From Zhenhengia yiwuensis (GTDB lineage Bacteria > Bacillota > Clostridia > Lachnospirales > Cellulosilyticaceae), in contig NZ_JACRSY010000006.1 in NCBI RefSeq assembly GCF_014384995.1, positions 62,001 to 126,000 of the forward strand: 64,000 bases of DNA, in the 5' to 3' direction. Under the pieces are notes generated by a model. It was not told the DNA's origin and did no database searches. It saw only the letters and a program-made list of their open reading frames with translations. This document shows, in pieces, positions 52,117 through 60,398 of this stretch (position 1 is the stretch's first letter; each line of letters starts with the position of its first letter). Made by a program: the position numbers and the translations under genes.

Positions 52117-53721
52117 ATGAATAACCTTAAGAAAATTTATGAGCATATAAAATATGATGGTATAAGGAAAACATATTATAAATGTATTAATAAAGTAGAA
52201 CAGATAGTTATTTCCTATAATTATTACGATACATGTAAAAAGAAAGAAAGGGATATAAATACTAAATTTATAAATGAAGTAAATAACTATCCTAAAATAA
52301 GTATAGTAGTCCCTGTTTTTAATGTAGATGATAGATTTTTAATTGAATTAATAGAATCAGTTATTAAACAGATATATCCTTATTGGGAATTGTGTTTAGT
52401 AAATGCAGGTAATCTTTCAAGCAATGAAGAGATTATATTAAGTTATCAAAAAAATGAAACTAGAATAGTGTATAAGAAACTAGAAATAAATAAAGGAATT
52501 GCATTAAATACTAATGAAGCTATTTCTTTAGCAACAGGAGATTTTATAGCATTTTTAGATCATGATGATTTTATAACACAAGATGCCCTATCTGAGGTAG
52601 CTAACTGTATTTTACAAAAGGAACCAGATATTATTTATTCAGATGAAGATAAAACAAATGAAAAAGGAAATAAATTTTTTGAACCGCATATTAAGCCTAA
52701 GTGGTCTCCTAGGACTTTGTTAAGTTATAATTATATTTGTCATTTTCTTGTAGTAAGAAAAAGATTAATAGATAAATATGGAGAATTAAAAGAAGGATAT
52801 GAAGGTAGTCAAGATTATGAATTTATACTAAGAATGTGTGAGAATACAGGAAAGATTGAGCATATTCCTAAAATTTTATACCATTGGAGAGTAAGCAAAA
52901 CATCTACCGCAGGCAATATATATCAAAAGAAACATGCTATAGAAAGTTCAAGAAAAGTCATAGAAGATTGGGGAAAAAATAAAAATTATGATTTAGATGT
53001 AAGATCAGGAGAATATATAGGGTCACAGATTATTAAGTCTAAAAGAAAGTTAGATGAAAATATTAATATTATTATTTATGATAAAGAAATAAAAGATAAG
53101 AAATTTATAATAGATAAATTAGGGCATTGTCTAGGTAAAGAAAAATTTGAAGTATACTTTTATAGTATTGATAATGGGCGTATAGAGAAAGATGAGGAAA
53201 TTATAAATCAACAAGAACTATATAAGAAATTAATGAGAAATAAATATACAGTAGTATTACATGCATTAACAGATTTTACAGATAAAGAATTATTTATAAA
53301 TTTATACCGAGAAACTTATATAACAAATGCACTTATAGTATCTCCATTAATTTTAAAAGATAGAAAAACTATTAGATCTTTAGGATTAAGTATTAAAGGT
53401 AATAGCATAAAAAGGGTATATGAAGGCAAAAAGATAAATTTTCAAGGATATATGGGACGTTTAAGTATAGCTCAAAATGTAGATGCTATAGAACCTATAA
53501 CATTTTTGATAGATACTAAAGAATTTATTGAGAATATAGGCTTAAGCTTTTTTGAAATAGATAGGTGGCTTAAGTACTGTGAAAAAGTTTCTTTTAATGA
53601 ACAATATATAGTAGTTTCTCCTCAGTTAAAGGTAATAAATGATAGTGAATTAATTATTAAAGAAAATAGTAAAATATTTAATGTATTAGATAAATATATG
53701 AATTTTTTTCAGTATTTCTAG
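52117..53721 (+). CDS. GT2-family glycosyltransferase with extra C-terminal domain
   Basis: This 534-residue protein has a GT2 domain at about 55-290 (KISIVVPVFNVDDRFLIELI, FIAFLDHDDFI with the DxD-like motif, YSDEDK, GSQDYEFILRM). A C-terminal region of about 220 residues is not recognised. The 55 N-terminal residues are helical and basic. Similar two-part enzymes are found in rhamnan and teichoic-acid-like clusters. The gene is very AT-rich (12 G/C in bases 52141-52200). The ribosome site is AGGAGTG. Confidence 0.85.
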   Translation: MNNLKKIYEHIKYDGIRKTYYKCINKVEQIVISYNYYDTCKKKERDINTKFINEVNNYPKISIVVPVFNVDDRFLIELIESVIKQIYPYWELCLVNAGNLSSNEEIILSYQKNETRIVYKKLEINKGIALNTNEAISLATGDFIAFLDHDDFITQDALSEVANCILQKEPDIIYSDEDKTNEKGNKFFEPHIKPKWSPRTLLSYNYICHFLVVRKRLIDKYGELKEGYEGSQDYEFILRMCENTGKIEHIPKILYHWRVSKTSTAGNIYQKKHAIESSRKVIEDWGKNKNYDLDVRSGEYIGSQIIKSKRKLDENINIIIYDKEIKDKKFIIDKLGHCLGKEKFEVYFYSIDNGRIEKDEEIINQQELYKKLMRNKYTVVLHALTDFTDKELFINLYRETYITNALIVSPLILKDRKTIRSLGLSIKGNSIKRVYEGKKINFQGYMGRLSIAQNVDAIEPITFLIDTKEFIENIGLSFFEIDRWLKYCEKVSFNEQYIVVSPQLKVINDSELIIKENSKIFNVLDKYMNFFQYF

Positions 53722-53940
53722 ATAGAAGAATTTTGAGACAGGAAACAAAAGGAAAATATTTTATATGCTTCATTATCATAATAATTAGTTATACCGTAGA
53801 TAATAGTTTATTAATAATAAACTAGATAACCTTTTTAAGTATACTTTTTCTAAGATTAATTAATTATATCTACCCATATAATGATATAAAACTGTTAAAA
53901 AAGTTTATCTTCAAGTTATTTTAATAGAAAGGAGATTTAA

Positions 53941-54906
53941 ATGGTTTCTATTGTTATTCCTAATTATAATGGAAATAACTATTTAGATAGGTGTTTACAG
54001 TCTATTAATGTAAATAATACATTGGTACAAGAAGTTATAATTATAGATAACTATTCTAGGGATGGGGAGTATAACTGGGTTAAAAAAAAATATCCATATA
54101 TAATATGGAAACAGCTTAATAAAAATTATGGGTTTAGTAAAGCAGTAAATAAAGGAATTCATATGGCTAGAGGGAAATATATACTTTTATTAAATAATGA
54201 TACTGAGATTTATGAGGACTTTATAGAAGAGCTAGTAAGAAGTATCGAAAATGATGAAAGAATATTTGCAGTATGTAGTCAGATGATTCAATATTATCAC
54301 CAAAATCTTATAGATGATGCAGGAGATGAATATACTATTTTAGGATATACTAATAAGAGAGGAGCAGGAGGACCTTTAAATAGATATAATAAAGAGGAAA
54401 AAGTCTTTTCTGCATGTGCAGGTGCGGCACTATATCGTAAGTCTATCTTTGAGGAAATAGGTTACTTTGACGAGCATTTCTTTGCCTATATGGAAGATGT
54501 AGATATTTCTTATCGAGCACTTATACATGGTTATAAAAATATGTATTGTCCTGAGGCAAAAGTTTTACATATAGGAAGTGCCACATCTGGAAGTAAGTAT
54601 AATGCATTCAAAGTGAGATTAGCAGCTAGGAATAATATCTATGTTCCTTATAAAAATATGCCATTCTTACAGCTCATCATCAATATGCCATTTTTACTTT
54701 TAGGCTATTTAATTAAATATATATTCTTCATAAAAAAAGGTTTTGGAAAAGAGTATAGAGAAGGTTTACTAGAAGGGCTAAGAACATTAAAGAAGATAAA
54801 TAAAGTTAAATTTAAATGGAAAAATATTGTTAATTATTTCTATATAGAATGGTTATTGGTTAAAAATACATTAAGTTATATAGGAATGAAAGTTTTTAAT
54901 AGATAG
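53941..54906 (+). CDS. GT2-family glycosyltransferase, rhamnosyltransferase-like
   Basis: This 321-residue GT2 enzyme has VSIVIPNYNGNNYLDRCLQS, the LLLNNDTEI donor motif near 83, CAGAALYRKS near 160 and DEHFFAYMEDVDISYRA near 180. These are hallmarks of the WbbL/RfbN-like rhamnosyltransferase branch. The C-terminal part carries hydrophobic segments that would hold it at the membrane. It precedes rmlD by 18 bases, consistent with use of dTDP-rhamnose. The 219 bases upstream are AT-rich with no visible gene. Confidence 0.9.
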   Translation: MVSIVIPNYNGNNYLDRCLQSINVNNTLVQEVIIIDNYSRDGEYNWVKKKYPYIIWKQLNKNYGFSKAVNKGIHMARGKYILLLNNDTEIYEDFIEELVRSIENDERIFAVCSQMIQYYHQNLIDDAGDEYTILGYTNKRGAGGPLNRYNKEEKVFSACAGAALYRKSIFEEIGYFDEHFFAYMEDVDISYRALIHGYKNMYCPEAKVLHIGSATSGSKYNAFKVRLAARNNIYVPYKNMPFLQLIINMPFLLLGYLIKYIFFIKKGFGKEYREGLLEGLRTLKKINKVKFKWKNIVNYFYIEWLLVKNTLSYIGMKVFNR

Positions 54907-54924
54907 ATAAAATGGAGGTAGACC

Positions 54925-55878
54925 ATGAAAGTATTGCTAACAGGTGGCAATGGACAGTTAGGCATTGCACTTAAAAATGAATTTACACAGATAGGTCAAA
55001 TTTATGAAGTAATCAGCACAGACTATGATACTTTAGATATTACAAACTTTGAACAAGTAAAAGAATATTTAATAGCTAACAAAGTAGATATAGTCATAAA
55101 CTGTGCAGCACACACTGCTGTAGATAAATGTGAAGAAGCGATGGAGCGTGCTTATCAGATTAATGCGGTAGGACCACGCAACTTAGCTATTGTATGTGAA
55201 CAAATAGGCGCAAAAATTGTACAAGTTTCTACAGACTATGTTTTTGATGGAGCGTTTAATACATTAGAGGCTAAGCAAGTAGGTTTAGAAGATGTATTAC
55301 AGTCACGCATAGAGAAGGCTAAGCTTAGTCGACCATGGCGTGAGGATGATAAAGTAGCGCCTCAAAGTATTTATGGGACAAGCAAGCTAATGGGTGAAGA
55401 ACTTGTTCGCACGTTATGTAAAAAACATTTCATTATTCGTACAGCATGGCTTTATGGTGAAGGTAATAACTTTGTTAGAACAATGCTCAAGTTAGCACAG
55501 ACAAATAAGGAACTTAATGTAGTAGGAGACCAGTTTGGTAATCCTACTTATGCTAAAGATTTAGCCGTAGCTATTGTGAACCTGATCCAAACAGAATATT
55601 ATGGTGTGTACCATGGAACTTGTGAAGGAACATGCTCGTGGTATGATTTTGCTACAAAAATATTTGAACTTAAAGGAATAGATGTTAAGGTCAACAAAGT
55701 AACGAGTGAACAATTTGTAAGACCTGCTAAAAGGCCATTTTACTCTTCATTAGATAACTTTATGCTGAAAATCCAAGGACTAAATACCTTTAGGCCATGG
55801 CAAGAAGCATTAGCAGATTATCTAGAAGCAGATACAGCATGGCAAGAGGAAAACTTAGGAGGTAAAGTTAATGGGTAA
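54925..55878 (+). CDS. rmlD: dTDP-4-dehydrorhamnose reductase
   Basis: This 317-residue enzyme performs the last step of dTDP-L-rhamnose synthesis. It has LLTGGNGQLGIALKNEF, NCAAHTAVDKCEEA near 60, STDYVFDG near 100 and YGTSKLMGEE near 150. It is a little longer than usual because of an insert of about 25 residues after FDGAFNT that contains charged residues. It ends inside the start of rmlC (8-base overlap), which implies coupled translation. Base composition returns to the level of rmlA/rmlB. Confidence 0.95.
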   Translation: MKVLLTGGNGQLGIALKNEFTQIGQIYEVISTDYDTLDITNFEQVKEYLIANKVDIVINCAAHTAVDKCEEAMERAYQINAVGPRNLAIVCEQIGAKIVQVSTDYVFDGAFNTLEAKQVGLEDVLQSRIEKAKLSRPWREDDKVAPQSIYGTSKLMGEELVRTLCKKHFIIRTAWLYGEGNNFVRTMLKLAQTNKELNVVGDQFGNPTYAKDLAVAIVNLIQTEYYGVYHGTCEGTCSWYDFATKIFELKGIDVKVNKVTSEQFVRPAKRPFYSSLDNFMLKIQGLNTFRPWQEALADYLEADTAWQEENLGGKVNG

Positions 55879-56443
55879 AATTAATGTTATACCAACATCA
55901 ATTAAAGATCTTTGTATCATTGAACCTCAAGTGTTTGGAGATAGCCGTGGTTACTTTATGGAGAGTTATTCTGAACAAGACTTTAAAGCAGCAGGACTTC
56001 ATATGCAATTTGTTCAAGATAATGAATCGCGTTCTAAGAAGGGTGTACTCCGTGGTCTTCACTTCCAGACTCAGCATACACAAGGTAAGCTTGTAAGGGT
56101 GGTTGAAGGGGAAGTATATGATGTAGCTGTAGATTTACGAGAAGGTTCACCTACTTTTGGAAAGTGGGAAGGCGTACTATTAAGTGCTGAAAATAAACGT
56201 CAGTTTTATGTACCAGAGGGTTTTGCCCATGGGTTCTTAGTCTTATCAGATGTAGCTACTTTCCAATATAAATGTACAGACTATTATGCACCAGAGTATG
56301 ATGGTGGGGTAAGATGGAATGATCCTGATATTGGCATTGAATGGCCTCTTGAAGGGATAGAGGAAGTACTCTTATCTGAGAAAGATCAGAAGCAACCTAT
56401 GCTGAAGGAGTTTGTAGCAAAGGGTAATCCTTTTAAATATTAA
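55871..56443 (+). CDS. rmlC: dTDP-4-dehydrorhamnose 3,5-epimerase
   Basis: This 190-residue cupin-fold enzyme has the catalytic histidine in LRGLHFQTQHTQGKLVRV near 62, VYDVAVDLREGSPTFGKW near 90 and PEGFAHGFLVLSD near 120. The length is typical. With rmlA, rmlB and rmlD it completes the rhamnose pathway. The order A, B, then D, C with about 9 kb between is unusual for an rml set and suggests that the intervening block was inserted or exchanged. Confidence 0.96.
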   Translation: MGKINVIPTSIKDLCIIEPQVFGDSRGYFMESYSEQDFKAAGLHMQFVQDNESRSKKGVLRGLHFQTQHTQGKLVRVVEGEVYDVAVDLREGSPTFGKWEGVLLSAENKRQFYVPEGFAHGFLVLSDVATFQYKCTDYYAPEYDGGVRWNDPDIGIEWPLEGIEEVLLSEKDQKQPMLKEFVAKGNPFKY

Positions 56444-56500
56444 GTTGTATCAAAGTTTTTAAAAGTGCATAGACTATAATAGTATCTTATTTCCAGCTGG

Positions 56501-56529
56501 TTGACTTATGATGATGAATAAGGTACTAT
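56501..56529 (+). promoter_or_regulatory. Promoter of the type III antitoxin-like RNA
   Basis: TTGACT at 56501-56506 and TACTAT at 56524-56529 have 17-base spacing. They place a transcript start at about 56536, just before the first 46-bp repeat. A second perfect TATAAT at 56475-56480 without a good -35 may add upstream transcription. Confidence 0.55.
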
Positions 56530-56535
56530 TAAGTT

Positions 56536-56672
56536 AGATTGAAAGTATTGTCGCTGACCAATATGCGACTCATAAATGGTTGGTTTGAAAGTATTGTCGC
56601 TAACCAATATGCGACTCATAAATGGTTAGTTTGAAAGTGTTAAAGCTCCCTATAATAAATAAGGGAGCTTTC
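56536..56672 (+). ncRNA. Type III antitoxin-like repeat RNA
   Basis: Two consecutive 46-base direct repeats (56541-56586 and 56587-56632) and the first bases of a third are followed by a hairpin terminator. Each unit holds GTCGC and GCGAC arms and ACCA and TGGT arms that can form nested pairs, as expected of a folded RNA unit. The promoter, repeats, weak terminator and following short frame reproduce the organisation of ToxI/CptI/TenpI antitoxin genes. Unit length is in the known range for these antitoxins. The RNA may still be made although the toxin gene is truncated. Confidence 0.6.
56541..56640. repeat. 2.2 copies of a 46-bp direct repeat
   Basis: The units start with GAAAGTATTGTCGCT at 56541 and 56587. 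A third start (GAAAGTGT) at 56633 diverges after a few bases. The two full copies differ at only a few positions. No spacers separate them, so this is not CRISPR-like. Confidence 0.95.
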
Positions 56673-56674
56673 TT
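56642..56674 (+). terminator. Hairpin terminator between the repeat RNA and the toxin-like fragment
   Basis: AAAGCTCCCT (56642-56651) pairs with AGGGAGCTTT (56662-56671), followed by a short T-poor tail. A leaky terminator at this position is typical of type III systems, where it sets the antitoxin to toxin ratio. Confidence 0.75.
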
Positions 56675-56692
56675 TGTATCAAGGAGAAACTC

Positions 56693-56827
56693 ATGAACAA
56701 GAATCATTTTTATATTATAAAAGACAGTTACTTTGAAACTTTTAATGATCCTTATCTTAAAGGAAACAAAGAAGGGAATAGAACACATTATTATGGGATA
56801 GAAGACAAAGAGGGGGGTGACTTATGA
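56693..56827 (+). pseudogene. Truncated type III toxin (ToxN/CptN/TenpN-like), N-terminal fragment
   Basis: An ATG preceded by AAGGAGA opens a 44-codon frame that begins MNKNHFYIIKDSYFETFNDP and continues YLKGNKEGNRTHYYGIEDKE. The pattern (FY-IKD-YF, DPYL, NK, R-HYY, D) matches my memory of the N-terminus of type III endoribonuclease toxins, which are about 150-180 residues long. The frame then stops in a TGA that overlaps the ATG of the following glycosyltransferase, so about three quarters of the toxin are missing. The fragment is too short to be an active RNase. It sits where the toxin should be, directly after the repeat RNA and hairpin. Family assignment is from recognition only. Confidence 0.6.
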
Positions 56828-57747
56828 AACTATCTATTATTATCGTCAATTACAATACATATACTTTAACGAAGCAGACCATCGATTCAGTGCTAGAGAA
56901 GAAGCTACCTTTTGAATATGAAATCATGCTTGTCGATAATGCTTCGATGGACGATAGTATGACAAGGTTACAAGAAGATTATAAAGAAATCATAATTCAG
57001 GGGCTTCTTAACATTACATTAAATGATGCGAACCTAGGCTTTGCAAAAGCCAATAATATTGGTATGAGAAAGTCAAAAGGGGAGTATCTCTTACTTCTTA
57101 ATTCAGACACTTATGTAGTAGAAGAGTGCTTGGAAAAGTGTATGGCTTACATAGAAAAAGATAAACAGATTGGGGCTCTAGGATGCAAAGTTATTTTACC
57201 AGATGGTACCTTAGATCATGCTTGTAAGAGAGGGTTTCCTACACCAAGGACTTCTTTCTATTATTTCTTAAAGTTACATAAAAGAGATAAAGTAAAATAT
57301 GGTTTGTACGATGCACTCCATTTAGATGAAAATGAAGTAGGGGAAGTAGATTGTCTAATGGGGGCTTTTATGCTTATGCCAAGGTATGTACTAGATCAAG
57401 TAGGCCTTTTAGATGAAGATTTCTTTATGTATGGCGAGGATATAGACCTTTGCTACCGTATTAAAGAAGGTGGCTATAAAATTATGTATTATCCAGAAGC
57501 AAGTATTATTCATTATAAGGGGGGGAGTTCTAAAAAACGTAGGACTAAAGTTATCTACGATTTCCACAATGCCATGTGGATTTTTTATAAGAAACACTAT
57601 ATAAAAACTTATAGTCTGTGGATAAATAGTTTGGTTTATGTAGGAATATGGACAAAATATGCACTTGAAATAGGAAAGAATGCTATGAAGTCTAGCGGAA
57701 ATAAAAGTGTGCAAGATACTAAGATACAGCAAAATGAAAGTGTATAG
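56824..57747 (+). CDS. GT2-family glycosyltransferase, rhamnosyltransferase-like
   Basis: This 307-residue enzyme has LSIIIVNYNTYTLTKQTIDS, a LLLLNSDTYV donor motif near 95, CLMGAFMLMPR near 180 and DEDFFMYGEDIDLCYRI near 195. It is of the same WbbL-like branch as the 53941 enzyme and could add rhamnose or another deoxyhexose. The C-terminal basic region likely binds the membrane. Its start overlaps the stop of the toxin-like fragment (ATGA) and the ribosome site GAGGGGGGTGA lies in the fragment's last codons, so its 5' border coincides with the point where the toxin gene was lost. Confidence 0.9.
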   Translation: MKLSIIIVNYNTYTLTKQTIDSVLEKKLPFEYEIMLVDNASMDDSMTRLQEDYKEIIIQGLLNITLNDANLGFAKANNIGMRKSKGEYLLLLNSDTYVVEECLEKCMAYIEKDKQIGALGCKVILPDGTLDHACKRGFPTPRTSFYYFLKLHKRDKVKYGLYDALHLDENEVGEVDCLMGAFMLMPRYVLDQVGLLDEDFFMYGEDIDLCYRIKEGGYKIMYYPEASIIHYKGGSSKKRRTKVIYDFHNAMWIFYKKHYIKTYSLWINSLVYVGIWTKYALEIGKNAMKSSGNKSVQDTKIQQNESV

Positions 57748-57779
57748 GTTATAAAACAGAGATAAATAGGGGGAGAGCT

Positions 57780-59525
57780 ATGAGAAAATGTAGAAAAGTA
57801 CAAGTTATCAAGAGCTTATTATTCGCAGTGTTTTTAATGACCATTACATCGGTGTATGCATCAGAGACTAGACAGAATAAAGAATTGCCTATTTATATAG
57901 GAAGAGAAAAGAAAGGAGCAGGGGTTAAAATCGAGCAAGTAGAAAAGCAAATTTGGGCCCATGTTGCAGATTATCAGGAAGAAGATTTACAGGCTCTGAT
58001 AGAGGAGCTTAAGGGGAGAAGTGGTGAGGTTTACTTAAGTTTATATGGCAAAAACTTAGAAGAGCAGCAACAAGTTCAAGCGATTTACAGTCTTCTTTTT
58101 AATCATGAAGAACTTAAGGCTTTAACGGATTTAAAGCTTCATTTTGTTTATACGCCTTTAGATGAGAAGGATCTTCTATTTAAGGAGATGCCTTTTATAA
58201 AGGTATTAAATATGCATGTAGATCAAGAAGAAGACCAAAAGCTAATGAAGTACCTAAATGATCAATATGGTCAGCAGTATGAGCTTATACTTACAGATGA
58301 ATTAGCAACTCATTATGGGCAAGATGTGGCAAAAGGGTTAGATGCCGCTTATAAAATTTATTATGATTTGCCTTTTGAGTATAAGCATATCGATAAGATT
58401 TTTAGGCAAAGTAAGCTGGGGAAATTACCTGTTAAATACAGTGACTTCTATGCAGGACTAGAAGAAATGCTTCAAGTGAATGATGAACTTGTAAAGAAAG
58501 AAAATCTTTATGAAGTCAAAAAGCTAAGTGAGCCTAATCAGACTTTGCGCTTTACAGTACGTACTAAAGAACCTGTAGATTATATAGAGTATAAGGTGAA
58601 TGATGCAGCTGCAGGACAGAGTTTTAGGTATCCTTATCCCATTACCCTAGACGAAGAACTTTTACATAAGGGTATCAATGAGGTTAAAGTGGTTATGAAA
58701 TTAAAGGGGAAAGAGCAGTATCATGTACAGAATGTCTCTATAGACTACAAAGGAGAGATCGGTTACCAAGAAAGAGCAGCTAGGAAGGAAGCAGTCTACC
58801 CTATTAGTCAGAAACCCGTTTATAAGAAGGGCTATATCCCTACTCTTATGTATCATAAGATTAAGGACCAAGTAGAAAACACAGAGGATGACCAAAGCAT
58901 GTCCGTTAGCACAGCCAACTTTGAGGCGCAGCTTAAAGCTCTACTTGAAGCGGGCTATACACCTATTAACTTTAAGCAGCTTAAGGATTACCTTGAAGGA
59001 ACGACGGGACTACCTAAAAGGCCTATCCTCATTACAGCAGATGAGGGGTACCTCTGTAACTATACGAAGGCCTATCCTATCTTGAAGAAGTACAATGCAC
59101 AAGCTACTTTCTTTGTGACCAGTCTCTATGTAGGTGTGACCAATGAACATGAGCATTTCACTTGGGAACAGGCGAAGGAGATGGAGGCAAGTGGGCTCAT
59201 TGATATTCAAAGTCATACCCATGGGCATACACTGATGAATGAGCTAGATAAGACAGATGTTTCTTATGAAATTCAAAAATCTTTTGGGGACATTGAGAAG
59301 TACTTAGGCAAGCGAGATGTGAAGGTACTGGCTTACCCACAGTTTTTACATACAAGTAAAGTGAAGGAATGGGCAAGTGAGTGTGGTGTAGACTTGCAGG
59401 TGACGAACCTGGTTTCTAAGTATAGACCTGTAGCGACACAGAAATTAGATATTAAGCGTATTCATGTTTCGAATGATTTATCCCCACAGAATTTATTAAA
59501 TCAGATTAAACGCTTAACACAATAA
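57780..59525 (+). CDS. Exported polysaccharide-deacetylase-fold protein with altered metal motif
   Basis: This 581-residue protein has a signal peptide (about 1-28). An N-terminal region of about 230 residues follows, resembling a TIM-barrel or leucine-rich scaffold that I do not recognise. A beta domain comes next (about 245-330) and then a NodB-type deacetylase domain (about 355-581: YIPTLMYHKI, ILITADEGYLCNYTKAYPIL, QATFFVTSLYVG, DIQSHTHGHTLM). The usual TFDDG motif is TADEG here: the first Asp is kept, the metal-binding Asp is Glu. The SHTHGH motif is intact. It may deacetylate amino sugars of a surface glycan, or be a binding relative. It is the last gene of the glycan block. Confidence 0.85.
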   Translation: MRKCRKVQVIKSLLFAVFLMTITSVYASETRQNKELPIYIGREKKGAGVKIEQVEKQIWAHVADYQEEDLQALIEELKGRSGEVYLSLYGKNLEEQQQVQAIYSLLFNHEELKALTDLKLHFVYTPLDEKDLLFKEMPFIKVLNMHVDQEEDQKLMKYLNDQYGQQYELILTDELATHYGQDVAKGLDAAYKIYYDLPFEYKHIDKIFRQSKLGKLPVKYSDFYAGLEEMLQVNDELVKKENLYEVKKLSEPNQTLRFTVRTKEPVDYIEYKVNDAAAGQSFRYPYPITLDEELLHKGINEVKVVMKLKGKEQYHVQNVSIDYKGEIGYQERAARKEAVYPISQKPVYKKGYIPTLMYHKIKDQVENTEDDQSMSVSTANFEAQLKALLEAGYTPINFKQLKDYLEGTTGLPKRPILITADEGYLCNYTKAYPILKKYNAQATFFVTSLYVGVTNEHEHFTWEQAKEMEASGLIDIQSHTHGHTLMNELDKTDVSYEIQKSFGDIEKYLGKRDVKVLAYPQFLHTSKVKEWASECGVDLQVTNLVSKYRPVATQKLDIKRIHVSNDLSPQNLLNQIKRLTQ

Positions 59526-59555
59526 AAGAGGATTTACCTTTTCAAAGTCAAGAGA

Positions 59556-59582
59556 GATAGGCTGGATTTTATCCTTCCTATC
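59556..59582 (+). terminator. Hairpin after the deacetylase gene
   Basis: GATAGG pairs with CCTATC and GGAT with ATCC in one interrupted stem. No T-run follows, so termination would be weak. Confidence 0.4.
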
Positions 59583-59589
59583 CTGTATA

Positions 59590-59631
59590 ATGAATACGAT
59601 TCTTGACAAAATATTCGTATCATAAAAGAAT
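59590..59631 (+). promoter_or_regulatory. Promoter and operator-like inverted repeat before the ECF gene
   Basis: TTGACA at 59603-59608 and AAGAAT at 59626-59631 have 17-base spacing. The -35 is flanked by ATGAATACGA (59590-59599) and its near-complement TTCGTATCAT (59614-59623). This symmetry around a promoter suggests a repressor site. Confidence 0.4.
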
Positions 59632-59645
59632 AAAGGGAGAAGAAA

Positions 59646-60206
59646 ATGGAGAAACAATCAATTTTTAAGTTAACAACGAAACATGTTGTAGCCATTGGTA
59701 TTGGTGCAGCGCTTTATGCGGCAGCATCTATGATTTCAATTAATGTTGGGCCGAGTACATCACTTAGACTTGCAGTAGCACTTCTTTGTATCTTTGGAGC
59801 AATCTTTGGACCTGTAGTAGGGTTTTTAGTAGGGTTTATTGGACATGCTTTAAATGATGCTATTTCTTTTGGAATGCTATGGTGGAGCTGGGTATTTATG
59901 TCTGCTTCAATAGGGATGTGCATAGGGCTTATTACTATGAAAGCTGACTTTGATGTTCTTAAAGGTCAAATTACGAAAGTGCATATAGGTTTGCTTTATG
60001 GTTATGCCATACTAGGTGCAGTAGTAGGAAGTGTGCTTTCTTATGCAGGGGATGTTATTGTATACGGTGAACCAGCAGGGAAAGTTTGGTTCCAAATTAT
60101 TATGGCCAATGTGGCAAACTTAATTGTTGTAGCAGCCATTGGTATTCCAGTTGTTATCGCTATTACAAAACTTAAGGGTCGAACAACAGAATTAGAAGAA
60201 GAGTAG
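59646..60206 (+). CDS. ECF transporter S component (UPF0397-like)
   Basis: This 186-residue membrane protein has about six hydrophobic segments. Family features include KHVVAIGIGAALYAAASM, the LRLAVALLCIFGAIFGPVVG block and GHALNDAISFG. S components bind a vitamin or related micronutrient and pair with a shared EcfA/A'/T module; those genes are not in this window. Annotation pipelines often link UPF0397 proteins to riboflavin, but the ligand is not shown by the sequence. No riboswitch is evident upstream. It is flanked by its own promoter and a terminator. Confidence 0.85.
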   Translation: MEKQSIFKLTTKHVVAIGIGAALYAAASMISINVGPSTSLRLAVALLCIFGAIFGPVVGFLVGFIGHALNDAISFGMLWWSWVFMSASIGMCIGLITMKADFDVLKGQITKVHIGLLYGYAILGAVVGSVLSYAGDVIVYGEPAGKVWFQIIMANVANLIVVAAIGIPVVIAITKLKGRTTELEEE

Positions 60207-60255
60207 TAAAAAAGTAGTAAAATACTAGTAAAAATAGAGGTAAAATGGACTCCAT

Positions 60256-60281
60256 AAAAAAGGCGCGTGTGCGTCTTTTTT
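60256..60281 (+). terminator. Terminator after the ECF gene
   Basis: AAAAAGGCGC and GCGTCTTTTTT form a short stem with a T-run. Confidence 0.8.
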
Positions 60282-60316
60282 AGATTTTTAAATTTGTATT
60301 AAATCTTTGTCTTCAC

Positions 60317-60345
60317 TTGATTTTGAGTGATTAATACGATAAAAT
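60317..60345 (+). promoter_or_regulatory. Promoter of galE
   Basis: TTGATT at 60317-60322 and TAAAAT at 60340-60345 have 17-base spacing, about 54 bases before the start. The same pair of hexamers with the same spacing precedes the SLH gene at 61600. Confidence 0.55.
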
Positions 60346-60398
60346 AAGAATAGAGTAAAAAATTTAGTAAAATTATATTTATTTAGGAGGGCATGAGC

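Noticed and set aside
56541..56640. Two direct repeats as a possible mini CRISPR array
   Set aside because: The repeats are directly adjacent with no spacers, and there are no cas genes. The promoter and terminator context fits a type III antitoxin RNA better.
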